Below are positions 12,801 to 23,518 of a stretch of 64,000 bases of DNA, piece by piece. Where the stretch lies: positions 248,001-312,000 of the forward strand of contig NZ_CP024963.1 of NCBI RefSeq assembly GCF_002803985.1, written 5' to 3'. Each line of letters begins with the position of its first letter. The stretch's first letter is position 1. The translations under genes and the position numbers were made by a program. Source of the stretch: Williamsoniiplasma luminosum. Its GTDB lineage: Bacteria; Bacillota_I; Bacilli_A; Mycoplasmatales; Mycoplasmataceae. The notes under the pieces are model-generated. The model saw nothing but the letters and a program-made list of their open reading frames with translations, had not been told where the DNA came from and ran no database searches.

Positions 12801-13365
12801 GAACATTTGCAGATTTATATTTATATTTGAACATGAATTGAATATAATCCACATACTTATTTAACTGGTCATAATCAATTTCAGCCTCATTTAATGAGAA
12901 ATTTAAGTATGGGATGGTTTCAATATCATCTTTGATGTGAATGATATTACCTTCGTGATAAGCAAAATATTTATAGATTGTTTTGATTATGTCTTGTGGT
13001 ACTTTTGAGATATCAAATTTTTTGTTTTGATTGGTTACATTTTTGTTATTCGTGTATTCAATAGTTTCAAGAAAAAAATTATAGATTGGTAGTGTAGTTG
13101 GTTCTTGTTGGGCAAAAAGATTTTCTAATTCTGAGCTGTGTTCTTGTGGTGGTCCAACCAAATACTTCTCTGGAGTGAACTTAGCATTTTTGTCTAACTT
13201 TAGACCGATTGAATTTTTAAGATCACTGGTGAATAAGGAGCCAAACGAAGTCAAACCCAAAGATAAGGAAATGCCAATGATTAAAAACAAAGTAAAGGTT
13301 AAGTATAATGGCCAATACACAATAAAATCTTTAATTGATTGTTTAAAAAATAACTTCAATCGCAT
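9838..13365 (-). CDS. Large FtsX-type ABC transporter permease, paralogue 2
   Basis: A 1175-residue paralogue of the genes on either side, with the same helix / external domain / FtsX / helix / external domain / FtsX order. The N-terminus MRLKLFFKQSIKDF is nearly identical to its neighbours, as are FMFFYLQPR- and YQGYYG-containing segments of the external domain and the GMGVAKNISKMQMKLKS segment after the first FtsX block. The ATG is preceded by GAGGTGAT on the coding strand. Only 131 bases, with no clear terminator, separate its stop from paralogue 1, so the two may share a transcript. Function beyond ABC permease is not visible. Confidence 0.85.
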
Positions 13366-13423
13366 ATTAAATCACCTCACTTATTTTTTTATAAAAAAGG
13401 CTTTCTCTGATTAAATTTTATCA

Positions 13424-13469
13424 AAAAAACCCTAAAAACACATATCACCGATGTGTTTTTGGGGTTTTT
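13424..13469 (-). terminator. Terminator after permease paralogue 3
   Basis: A long hairpin (AAAAACCC-T-AAAAACACAT / ATGTGTTTTT-G-GGGTTTTT) located just past the stop of the 13482-17039 gene on the minus strand and followed there by a T-run. It separates that gene from paralogue 2. Confidence 0.8.
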
Positions 13470-13481
13470 ACATTTAAGAAA

Positions 13482-16400
13482 CTAGAGATCTTCAAATGTG
13501 TGTTTAGGTTGTTGTCTTTTGGTGTATGTCGAGATTGCGGCATTGATTAAGACGAAAAATGCTGTGATAGAAGTAATTAAAATCGCGATAAACATTGGGG
13601 TTCACGTAAATGATAATTCAAGATTGAATCAAAACAAGCTTGCAATGTCATTCTTCATGACTTCTAATAAAAATCACACAATTCCAATCGCGGTTAAAAC
13701 CGCAAACGCCATGGAGACAAAATATCCGCTAATTAAATACTTATTAATTTCACTTTTTCGATACCCGATTGTTTTAAATAAGAGAATTGTTCTTCTATTT
13801 TCTAACAAAATCAGAATGGTTACTAAAACAGAAACAATGATTGCAATTGCAGAAGACATAAAAATTGCTATTTTCAAAATACCAGCAAATCCTTGTGTTA
13901 CTTCTTCCATTTTTTGAGTGACGACACTAAATATTAAAACATTTTTAATGATGCTATTTAGGTACCTTTCAAAAGTATTTTTTGAATAATAATCTTGAAT
14001 CTTCTCACCATTAGAATGAAAAATCGGTAATGTAAAATATTCTAATTGCATCGGAAGATTTTGTTGTGAAAAATAAGAATTGCTAATATAAACAGGTTCA
14101 GCTTTTTTCATATCTTTAACAATTTGACCAAATTTTTGACTAATAATTTGCTTATCTCGATTTATTTTTTCGAGATAAGCAAATAAATTTTTTTGAGGTA
14201 CATAAATAGAAGATTCTTTGCTCAGAGTGTTTTTTACTATTTTATTTACTTTTAATTTTATGTTGTGTGCGATGGGTTTAATCGCACCTTTATCTGTTTT
14301 GAAACCAATATTGACTCCAATATCTTTTTGATCTCCAACTTTTAAATTAGCTCGCTTGGCATAAAAATTGGAAATGCCAACTTTTAAAACGGGACTAGAT
14401 TCAAATGTTGTATCAACATTTGAATCTGTTTCTGCAACATTGTATTCGAAATGTTTTTTTGATTCTTCATCATTTTCAAATGCAATTAAATCAACATAAA
14501 GACTGTCCTTTCGATCAAATCCTCTAGTCGTAAAAATACCTCTTTGTTTACCTTCTGGAATCGTTTTTTGGTTAATCGAACCAACCACATTTCCAAACAT
14601 AATATTAATACCTTTAAACGAAGGAATTTGAAGCCTTAATGTTAGCAATTGATCAATAAAACTTTTGAACGGATTTTTGTTTTGAGTGTTTTTTGCAAGA
14701 TTAGATTCTGCAAAAAATGAATTTGCTTGACTTAAGATTTGATCATAATATTTCGGCTTTTTAATCACTTCATCTAGAAATCAAAGAACTGTTTCTTTGG
14801 GAATATATGTGCTTTTCATATCTTCAATTTTATTCAATTTTTCAAGCACAGTGCCACCAGTTGGATTAGTTCAAAAATCTTTGTCTAGTGGTTTGAAATA
14901 TTTAATTTCATTCACATCAATAGTTTTATATGAATCAATTAATTTGTCTTCAATATTAAATAAAGGCAATGAGTGATTAAGCTTTATCGATTTATAAGGT
15001 GCGTTTCATATTTCGGGAGCATTATTAAAAATTTTAATTGAGCTATTAAATTGAAAGGAAAATAAAAAGACAGCAAATGAGAAAGTTAAAATTACGTAAG
15101 AAACAATATTTTTATAAACGTTTTGGAAAGCAAAGGCAAAACCAAGTCTAAGTTTAGGATTTCATCCTTTGATTAAAAATTTCATTTTCATTTGAAAATG
15201 CGAAATACCTTTGGCAACACTCATTCCAGATATTTTTAATGCATCTGAATTTATTATCAGCAAGCTGATAATAAAAAAACCAGCAAAACAAACCAACATC
15301 AAACCAACAAAAGCAATAATAAATTCGAATCCAAATGTTCAAAAACTATGGTAATAATTTCAAAACTCATAGACAATATCCATTAAGATGCTTTGGACCG
15401 CCAACGATCCAAAAATACCGATAGTAAAACTGACCAAAGTCGGGAGTATTAGAGCAAACGTTGTTAAAGTTGATAATTCATGATTCCTAATTCCAATTGA
15501 TTTTAAACAAAATAAATTTTTTTGCTGCAACAAAATAATTTGATGGCTGATAAAGAAGAAAATCAAGAAAAGTAACATCAAAACAATCACAACAATCACG
15601 ATTGTAATCCCAATAAAAACTCTCAACATGACTAACGCTGATGTGTTGGTATCAGTATCTGATCAAACGGTTGCTGATTGAAGTTTTGGTGCATTTCCAT
15701 TAGCGTTTACATGTTCCATTAAATAGGTTTCAAATCAATTTGAAAAATGACCTTGTCCTTCTTTTGTATTTTTACTATTTGGAAAGAGTAAATAAATTAT
15801 ATTGGTGATAGCGTTTGGAGCTGAATTTCAATATTTTTGAAATTCAGTTTGATTAGTATTTGTGTTTTGTTCTGCTGATGTTTCATAAAATATTTTATTT
15901 ATAGTTTGTGCTGGGGTATAAAAATCTCATTCATTTGGAAGATATCAAAGATCGGGATTTAAAATGGTTCCTGCATAAAGCAATTCATGGGTTTTTCTTT
16001 TTTCATCAGTTCCGACAAATACTTTGTATTTTTCTCCCAATTTAAAATTGGCTTCATTCGCACTTTTTGGTTGCATGTAAAAAAACATTCCAAATTCTTC
16101 TTTGGTTCTATCAAGATAATTTTTAAATTGATCACTTTCAAAATCAATTGATGTTTGAAAATTTATTCTGTTGAATTGGTTATTTCAAAATAATTTATAA
16201 TTAGGTATTTTCATCTCTGGGTTTTTTAAATCTGAAATTTTTTCCAGAATTTTATTTCCATAATAACCTTGGTGAATATCACCCATTTTTTCATTTGTCA
16301 CCAATGAGTCTAAAGAAATTTTTTGAGACATATTTTCAAGTCTTAAGTTTCCTTTTGATTGATGAATAAATTGAAAATAAAATTTATCTATCCCATTGTC

Positions 16401-17039
16401 GGTTTTCAAATCTTGTTTCAAATATTGATCAATAATAAAAGCCGATTGGATATTATTGGTTTTGAATTTTGCTTTAAAAATATGTGATATGTAATCAACA
16501 ATTTTATTCAATATGTCAACATTTTTTACCATCTGTTGATGACTCGGCGTATGAAAAATATTTGAAATAGAACTAAGTCTAACATCACTTTCATTTAATC
16601 GGACAATGTTACCACCATTATTAGCAAAATATTTGTATATAAATTTAAGAACTGGATTATTTTGGTCTTCTGCGGTTGTGATTGAGTCATGAGTTATAGA
16701 TAGTGATTTTATTTTTTCTCAAATCTCTTTATTTTCGAAATTGATTGCATCATAAAAGAAATTATAAATAGGAAGTGTTGATTTTTCTTCTTGGAAAAAA
16801 TCTTCATTGGCTTTTTCTTTTTCTTCAGGGATTGTATAGCGTTGAGCAACAAAACGAGCATTTGCATTATACTTTGAACCAAATGAACTTTCGATATCTT
16901 TTCCAAACATGGAAATAAAGGAAATTAAACCCAATGACAAAGAAATTGCAAATGCTAAAAATAATGTAAAGGTTACATAAAGGGGTCAATAGACAATTAG
17001 ATCTTTGAATGATTGTTTAAAAAATAATTTTAATTTCAT
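13482..17039 (-). CDS. Large FtsX-type ABC transporter permease, paralogue 3
   Basis: A 1185-residue member of the tandem set and the first in transcription order. It keeps the two-FtsX architecture: first helix near residues 13-40, first FtsX block from about residue 471 (LLFLIFFFISHQIILLQQKN), second from about 1060, and a short basic tail ending KRQQPKHTFEDL. The frame is open throughout when TGA is read as Trp; I checked 14769-15360 base by base and found no TAA or TAG. The ATG lies after AAGGGGTATTC on the coding strand. No cognate ATPase is next to it, so it must pair with one encoded elsewhere, if it works as a transporter. Confidence 0.85.
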
Positions 17040-17086
17040 AAAAGAATACCCCTTATTTTTTATAACCTATCAATTTGAATATATCA

Positions 17087-17140
17087 AAAATAGAATTAAA
17101 TCCCAAAAATTTATGATTTTTGAAGATTTAATTCTATTTT
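17087..17140 (-). terminator. Terminator of the P-type ATPase gene, overlapping its stop codon
   Basis: A 16-bp perfect stem (AAAATAGAATTAAATC / GATTTAATTCTATTTT) with a second inner stem (CAAAAAT / ATTTTTG). The TAG stop of the ATPase at 17134-17136 lies inside the outer stem. Confidence 0.8.
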
Positions 17141-19917
17141 ATAACTATTTTTTTAGACTTTTTTGTGAATCACAAATTTTTAGATTTTAAAAAAATCTGG
17201 TAGCTAAATCAAATGCACGGAACAACTAGTAGAGTGTTTACAAGAAAAATTGCAAGCAACTCTCAAGGGAGATCGATGGTTTTAAAATTAAAAAAATCAT
17301 TAATTTTTTTCACAGGAAGTAAACTTATAATTGTGATAATTAAAGCAAGGCAAGAAAAAAAGAGTAAACGTTTATTTAAGCTAAATTTTTCTTTGACGGG
17401 TTTGACAACCCCTGCATGATTAATTGGTAAAAAGAAATTATTAAATAAAAGCGAGTAAAGAATTGGGGAAATCATAATTGTCATGTAAACACCGGTCTTA
17501 CTAAATTCTTCAGAAAATATTTGAGGCGCATTGAAGAGTTTAACGATTTCATAATTTAAAACTGCAAATGTTGCATTAAAAACTGTTGTTATGATAATTT
17601 GCATTTTAATTCCTTTAAGCAACGATTCTTTTTTATGGCTTGGTGGGGGATTAAACATAACTCCTTTGCGATCATATTGCATTCCGATGGGAATCGCAAC
17701 AATTGTTTCAATGATTAAAATATGAAATAAAATATTGATTGAAATCAAAGCAATATCTTTATTAATTAATAAAATAAATAAGATTGTTAGAACTTGACTA
17801 ATGTTGGCAGCGATTAAAAATGAAATTGAATATTTAATTTTTTCATAAACATTTCTTCCGGCACGAATTCCAAAAACAATACTTTTAAAATTATCATCTT
17901 TTAAAATGACATCACTAACTTCTTTAGTCACTTGAGTTCCGTTAATTCCCATGGCAATTCCAACATCAGCCTTAACGATACTTGGAGTATCGTTAATTCC
18001 ATCCCCTGTCATTGCAACGATGTTGTTGTTGGCTTGCAATATTCTCACAATAATTGCCTTATGTTCAGGGCTAACTCGGGCAAAAACATTCGTTGTTTTT
18101 ATTTTCTCAGCCAATTCTTCATCAGAAAGAGTGTCTAATTCTGCCCCATCCATAACTTGGTTGTAGTAGTCTGTGTAAATCCCTAATCTTGTGGCAATTT
18201 CTTGAGCAGTAATCTTGTGGTCTCCGGTAATCATAATGACCCTAACCCCGGCCTTATTGGCGTTTTCAATAGCCATTTTCACTTCTGGACGTGGAGGATC
18301 AATAATTCCTATGACACCAATAAAAATTAAATCAGTTTCATACTCTTCATAAACTGAGTTTAAATGTTTGTAAGCGACACCTAAAACTCTTAAACCTTGT
18401 TGTGCATATTTGAATGATTGTTCTTGAATTAAATTTCTATCTTTTTTGGTTAAAGGACTAACAACGCCATTAACTATTTTTTTTGTGGAGTGCTTTAAAA
18501 GATAATCGAATGCTCCTTTTGTATATAAAATTAAATCATTTTTATCTTGATGAACTGTTGTCATCATTTTTCGTTTTGAATCAAATGGAATTTCATCAAC
18601 ACGAGGGTGATTTATTCTAAGTTTTCTATAATCAAAGTTTTGTTTCATCAAAAATTTGATTATAGCGACTTCGGTTGCACTTCCAATAATTTCTGTGTTT
18701 TCACAAACTGCATCATTACACAAAGCAAGAGCATTTAAAAAATGCTTATTATTAGTAATTACACTAGGGTCTTTTTCAGCTTTTAAATCAACAAAAAATT
18801 GATCAATATCCATTTTGTTTTGTGTCAATGTCCCTGTCTTATCAGAACAAATAACATTAACATTGCCCAATGTTTCAATTGATTTTGGATTTTTTATATC
18901 AACATTATTTTTGCTAAGTTTTTTTGTAGCAATGGTCATGCATAACCTCACAATAATGGTTAATGATTCAGGAATCACACTGATTGCAGCAGATACAGCC
19001 AATAACAATAATGTACTTCATGATTTCAAATCTTCTGGTAATTGATTTCGAATAAAAAAAGAAAAAAGCAACAAAATTAAACCAAAAATGAAGGCAATAA
19101 TTCCAATTCGAATCGTCAAACCTTTAGTTTTCTTTTCCAAAGGTGTTCTGATAAACTCTGATTTTGTAATTTTAGAAGCAATTTTTCCAATTTCAGAATG
19201 TGTTCCTGTTTTTAAAACGATGCCAACTAATTTTCCTTCTAAAATCATTGTTGACATGAAGGCCATGTTTTTTTGGTCTGAAATAATTAAATTGTCTGCT
19301 TTGATTATTGTAGCAATTTTTTCCACAGGTTCTGATTCGCCAGTTAAGGATGATTCATCTATTTTTAAAACGGATTCATTGATAATTCTTAAATCAGCTG
19401 GAATAAATTCACCTAATTTAGCATGCACCACATCCCCAGGAACTAAAAAAATTGGATTGATTTGTTGGATTTCACCATCTCTTAAAACAGAAACAAAGGT
19501 ATCTTGTGTTGTGTCCAATGAAGAAATGTAGTTGAGCGATTTCATTTCTTGATAAGTGGAGATGATTGAGTTTGTAAGAATAATTATCCCGATGACACAT
19601 AATCCCGCAATATCGGGCATTGAAAATTTTTCTTCAATTGAATTAGCAATAATTGTGACCAAACCGGTCAGAGCCATTATTACACATAATGGATCTAAAA
19701 ATGTTTTTAAAAAAACAAGCAAAAAATTGTGTCTTTTAGATTGCGGTAAATGATTCAATCCGTAAATTTTTAAACGTCGTTCGACTTCTTGAATGGTTAA
19801 ACCTGTTGTTAAATTGGTATCAAGGATTTTAGCAATCTTTTTATTTGAAAGTTGATATCATTTTTTTGTTATTTTTTTTGGTTGATTAAAATCAAAAGCA
19901 TCAATATTTTTTTCCAT
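17134..19917 (-). CDS. Cation-transporting P-type ATPase, Ca2+-ATPase (P2) type
   Basis: A 927-residue membrane pump. Seen in order: the N-terminal cation-ATPase domain (LTIQEVERRLKIYGLN), the actuator motif SLTGESEPV, the TM4 motif VIPESL (about residues 315-320), the phosphorylation site CSDKTGTLTQ with Asp359, the nucleotide-binding domain with KGAFDYLL, the hinge TGDGINDTPS, and C-terminal helices. The order and TM4 Pro-Glu place it among P2A/P2B Ca2+-type pumps, although PESL replaces the more usual PEGL, so the ion is not certain. The ATG at 19915-19917 follows AAGAGG. It is transcribed alone, ending in the hairpin at 17087. Confidence 0.9.
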
Positions 19918-20076
19918 ATTAATTTACCTCTTGCAACTTTTTAGTTACTTTAAATTGCGAATAAATTATATCAAATTCTAACTTCTTAAATAGAAATTGG
20001 CCTCTTTATCAAATTAATTTTGGAAGGTCAAAAAACTTTTATTAGTCTAACAATCATGTCTCTTTAATACCAAGTG

Positions 20077-20127
20077 AAAAACACAAATTCAATTAGTGGT
20101 TAACCCTCTAATCGAATTTGTGTTTTT
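20077..20127 (-). terminator. Terminator after thiT copy 1
   Basis: A 14-bp stem (AAAAACACAAATTC / GAATTTGTGTTTTT), continued by ATTAG/CTAAT across one-base bulges. It lies about 20 bases past the thiT stop on the minus strand. Confidence 0.75.
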
Positions 20128-20145
20128 TGTTTTTTTAAGCTTAAA

Positions 20146-21189
20146 TTATTTTCTATTTATCAGTAATGAAATCTTAATCATTGGAACCATTAAAACTTGA
20201 TTAACGGGATAACTTAATGCCCAAACAGAAATTCCATTATAAATAATTGAATAAACTCAACCGTTATCTCCTCAACTAGGTCCAAAAGCAGCTACTCAAA
20301 CAAAATATCCTGATATTGTTTGAACAATATAAATTCCTAAAAAAGTGAAAAAACCGACAATAATATAATTTAAATAACTAATGTAACCATTTTTGCGTGT
20401 AATCTTAAATTTCAACATAGAAATCATCCCTGGGATCATCATTGGAATAAAGTAATCCAATAAATATGATCATGGCGAAATGATTAAACCAGAACTTAAA
20501 AATAATAACGACATTAAAGCAGATGCACCCCCTGCTAAAATCGAAAGAACTGGTGAACAAACTACCCCAAGTGTAATTAGTGGTAAGTATTTTAAAGCAA
20601 TCCCGCCCCCATTTGGTAATTGGGGCATAAATTGTTCTGTGTAAGCAAACACAATTGTTAAGGCTGTGAACATTCCACATAAAACAACATCATGAATAGT
20701 TAGTTTTCTAATGCCGAATAACTTTCAACTTAAATGCCTTTTACTTTTTGCTCCTTTATTTGTTTCAAACACATAAATTAAGATTCCAATATTAATAACC
20801 ATTAGCGAAAGCACACTTAATAAAATGAATTGCATTTTATTATTAAGTATTTTATCTAAGTCGGCTAAAAACCAACTAATTGTAATTAAAATTCCGAATG
20901 CAAACGCAAAGGAAAATAGCATAATCGAAAATGTTTGGACATTTTCGAAAACCTGTGGATCGATAATATTAGTTCAAGATATTTCCATCACACTAAACAA
21001 GATCAATCCAACTAAAAGCATAACTGTTGTAATCAAAGAACAAATCATAGCTATTTTTAACAGTCAAGGTTTTTCACGAATTGGATGAATATGTACTCAT
21101 CACTTTTCTTTATTTGTTTGTGAATTTAATAAAAGTTTCACTTCTTCTTGTAAATCCGTTTGTACATTTTGTACTTTTTCTTTTTGCAT
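20146..21189 (-). CDS. thiT: Thiamine ECF transporter S component, ThiT-like, copy 1
   Basis: A membrane protein of 347 residues that should bind thiamine and dock to a shared ECF energising module not in this window. The last ~175 residues look like ThiT: LTIHDVVLCGMFTAL, the loop GGGIALKYLPLI, then IISPWSYLLDYFIPMMIPG, close to the family's SPW...LLDY region. The first ~170 residues, with about three helices, are longer than a standard ThiT of roughly 190 residues. A TPP riboswitch lies directly upstream, which supports a thiamine role. The ATG follows AAAGGAGA. Copy 2 at 21735 has the same layout. The thiamine assignment rests on the riboswitch and the ThiT-like motifs. Confidence 0.85.
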
Positions 21190-21225
21190 AAAAAAATCTC
21201 CTTTTGAGAGACAAAGAAAAAAACA

Positions 21226-21304
21226 ACTAATCTGACTCCCTCCGCTAGTATTAACTAGATCAGGTTCAAAGAGTGTTTCTCAAGCTTGTGCTACCTCTGT
21301 CATA
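21226..21304 (-). promoter_or_regulatory. TPP riboswitch controlling thiT copy 1
   Basis: On the minus strand the thi-box core is clear: GAGGTAGC, TTGAGA, TTTGAACCTGATCTAG, TTAATACTAGCG and GGAGGGAGTC, with TGAC/GTCA closing P1. The -10 sequence TATAAT lies at 21318-21323 (minus). Downstream, TCTC and GGAGA can pair and would bury the Shine-Dalgarno of thiT, which suggests translational control. The aptamer matches the known TPP class; the mechanism is inferred. Confidence 0.93.
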
Positions 21305-21409
21305 TATTTACGTATTTATTATATAACTTTCTAAACATTAGTGAGCAGGTAATGTTTGTTTTTTGGCTTTTTAAAAACAAATTTTCCAGTGTTGAATAAT
21401 GAGTAAAAT

Positions 21410-21712
21410 TTAATTGTTGAGACTTATGATAGTTTTAATAAGTGGTTGTTTGAATAGAAAATATCGAGACGACAAGAATCAAGTTCACAAAGCACCTCAG
21501 TATATAAGCCCAAAAATAATAGGCATTAAAACATGTAAATAAATTTGATTAAAACCACCAAATCAAATGGTTTCAAATGGTTTATATAAATGTATAATGT
21601 TCAAAAAACCCAGTAAAATAAGGCATTAATAAGATAAAAACAAATAAATCAAAGTGGTTGATTGATTATCAACCAAAAGATTTGATTGGCAATAAAAATC
21701 GTAAGAATTTTA
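21410..21712 (-). pseudogene. Remnant of a membrane protein gene, copy A (downstream of thiT copy 2)
   Basis: Minus-strand translation gives a C-terminal membrane-protein fragment, including CLILLGFLNII, NQIYLHVLMPIIFGLIYWG and a tail ending SLNN before TAA at 21410-21412. Upstream, the frame is broken by a one-base deletion relative to copy B at 22990-23305 and by a TAA in the continuing frame, and there is no start with a ribosome binding site. The two copies are clearly alike at the DNA level, for example around 21590-21625 and 23185-23215. I do not recognise the family. It may once have been the gene after thiT in a TPP-regulated operon. Confidence 0.55.
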
Positions 21713-21734
21713 GAAAAAAGTTTTGAATTTTTTT

Positions 21735-22769
21735 CTAAAATTTTCCTTTATTAACCAACAACGCAACCTTAATTGTTGGAACCATTATGATTTGGGTTAA
21801 TGGATAATTAAATGGTCAAATTGATAAGGCATTATAAACAACCGAATAAACAACTCCATTATTCCCTCAAGCCGGACCCCCAGCCATCGCCACTCAAATA
21901 TAATAACCAGAAAGTGTTTGAATAATGTAAATTCCTAAAAAAGTTAAAAAACCAACAATGATGTAATTTAAATAATTGATATAACTTTTTTTGGTTGTAA
22001 TTGTAAATCTTAAAATACTTACAATCCCAGGAATCATCATCGGAATGAAGTAATCTAAAATAAATGATCAAGGTGAAATGATCAAAGTTGATCCGACAAA
22101 TAATAGTGAAAGTAAGGCACCACAAATCCCAACAATAATTGAAAGTGCTGGTGAAATAGCAACACCTAGAATGATTAATCCTAAGTATTTAAAAGTCAAT
22201 CCACCCCCACCAACTAGCCCGGGCATGAATTGTTCTAAATAGGCAAACACGATTGTCAAAGCTGTGAAAACACCACATAATACGATGTCATAAACTGTTA
22301 ATTTTCTGAAGCCTAATTTAAGTCAAAAACCCCTTCATGTGATGCTTGTTTTTCTTTTTTGGACTTGATATTTTTTGAATATATAAATTAATATACCGAT
22401 GTTAATAATTGCTCCTGAAAGAATACTTAAAAGCATAAACTGCATTTTGTTGGTCATAATTTGCTCGATGTCAGTTAAAAATCAACTAAATGTAATTAAC
22501 AAATTAAAAACCAAACTTAATGTAAAAATAGCAATTGTCATTGTTTTGATATTTTCGAAAACTTCAATGTTTGTGATGTTGGTTCAAGACATTTTGAGTA
22601 AACTAAATAGAATTAATAAGCCCAGTATTGTGAGAAAAGATAAGAGAGAAAAACCAAAACCTATCTTAATTATTAATGGTTGTCAGGGTTTATGAATTCT
22701 TAATTTTTTAAACCTATTTCTTACGTCTAAACCTACTGGTTTTACAGTTTGTACTTTTTCTTTTTGCAT
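21735..22769 (-). CDS. thiT: Thiamine ECF transporter S component, ThiT-like, copy 2
   Basis: A 344-residue paralogue of the protein at 20146. Its first seven residues (MQKEKVQ) are identical, the next ~150 have diverged while keeping three helices, and the ThiT-like half is well conserved: KLTVYDIVLCGVFTALTIVF, GGGGLTFKYLGLI, IISPWSFILDYFIPMMIPG. It has its own TPP riboswitch, almost identical to that of copy 1. The ATG follows AAAGGAGA. The divergence between copies could mean different thiamine-related substrates (thiamine, its phosphates, or pyrimidine precursors), but nothing in the sequence decides this. The frame is intact with TGA as Trp. Confidence 0.85.
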
Positions 22770-22804
22770 AAAAAAATCTCCTTTTGAGAGACAAAGAAAA
22801 AACA

Positions 22805-22884
22805 ACTAATCTGACTCCCTCCGCTAGTATTAACTAGATCAGGTTCAAAGAGTGTTTCTCAAGCTTGCGCTACCTCTGTCATGT
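22805..22884 (-). promoter_or_regulatory. TPP riboswitch controlling thiT copy 2
   Basis: Minus strand, with the same thi-box core as the riboswitch at 21226 and only a few single-base differences over roughly 150 bases that run from the promoter region through the start codon. TATATAATAAAT upstream gives a -10 box. The thiT ribosome binding site again lies in a TCTC...GGAGA hairpin. Confidence 0.93.
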
Positions 22885-22989
22885 ATTTACATATTTATTA
22901 TATAACTTGTTCAACATTAACTAGTTGAACTGAGGTCCTTTTTTTAATTTTTTAAAGATTAATTTCTAATTGTCTATAAATAATGAAAT

Positions 22990-23305
22990 CTCAATTGGGG
23001 TTCAGTTATAGTGTTGATAAGCGTTTGAATTAAAATGAATATTAGGAGAGTGTATCTCTAACTCACAAAACATCTAAGTTATTTTTATACTTATGAATTC
23101 AAAAATAAATAAAGCTAAAATATGTAAATAAATTTGATTAGAATCACGCAACCAATTGATTTCAAATGGTTTATATAAAAATATAATGTTCAAAAAACCC
23201 AGTAAAATAAGGCAATAATGCGATAAAACCACAATAAACCAAAGTTTTTGATAGATTATCAACCAAAAACTTGATAGGTAATCAAAACCACTATAGTTTT
23301 AGAAA
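22990..23305 (-). pseudogene. Remnant of a membrane protein gene, copy B (behind orphan TPP riboswitch)
   Basis: Homologous to the remnant at 21410-21712. The best frame gives WFIVVLSHYCLILLGFLNII, then [13 protein letters not shown], and stops at TAG 23074-23076, earlier than copy A. The DNA similarity to copy A continues past that stop to about 22990. There is no start with a ribosome binding site between it and the riboswitch. It looks like the 3' part of a gene joined to a riboswitch by deletion of what lay between. Confidence 0.5.
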
Positions 23306-23326
23306 AAATTTTACAATTAAAACAAC

Positions 23327-23403
23327 TGATCAGACCTATTTCGCTAGTTGTTAATTAGATCAGGTTCAATTAGTGTTTATAAAATTTATGCTACCCCTAT
23401 CGT
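23327..23403 (-). promoter_or_regulatory. Degenerate, orphan TPP riboswitch
   Basis: Minus strand: GGGGTAGC, TTGAACCTGATCTA and CTAGCG remain, but the P4/P5 loop has an extra base (TTAACAACTAGCG rather than TTAATACTAGCG) and GGGA is changed to TAGGTC. GATAGG...TAGGTC no longer resembles the other two copies at P1. No intact gene lies downstream on the minus strand. Confidence 0.75.
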
Positions 23404-23518
23404 ATATTTACAAAAATGTTATATGACTTTTAAGATTTTTTAATATATTTTTACATTTTAATTTAACAATTAATCTTATAATTTATTTTATAATTAGTTT
23501 TACAACGGAGGACATAAA

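Larger units (their letters stand above)
22885..23518. other. Gene-poor region: riboswitch promoter, decayed gene, orphan riboswitch, mgtA promoter
   Basis: No intact gene lies between the thiT copy 2 leader and mgtA. It holds the -10 region of riboswitch 2, a gene remnant (22990-23305, minus), a degenerate third TPP riboswitch (23327-23403, minus) and, at the right end, two TATAAT boxes on the plus strand (23477-23482 and 23489-23494) that suit mgtA. Confidence 0.7.

Noticed and set aside
15154-15342. Minus-strand ORF overlapping permease paralogue 3 (also 15959-16147 and 16709-16906)
   Set aside because: These are in other frames than the 13482-17039 gene, which is open across them with TGA as Trp; they have no ribosome site and no homologous features.
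23074-23262. A 62-residue minus-strand ORF as an intact small membrane protein
   Set aside because: Its homologue at 21410-21712 is longer at the C-terminus and frameshifted, it lacks a ribosome site, and it uses a TTG start in the middle of the homologous stretch.
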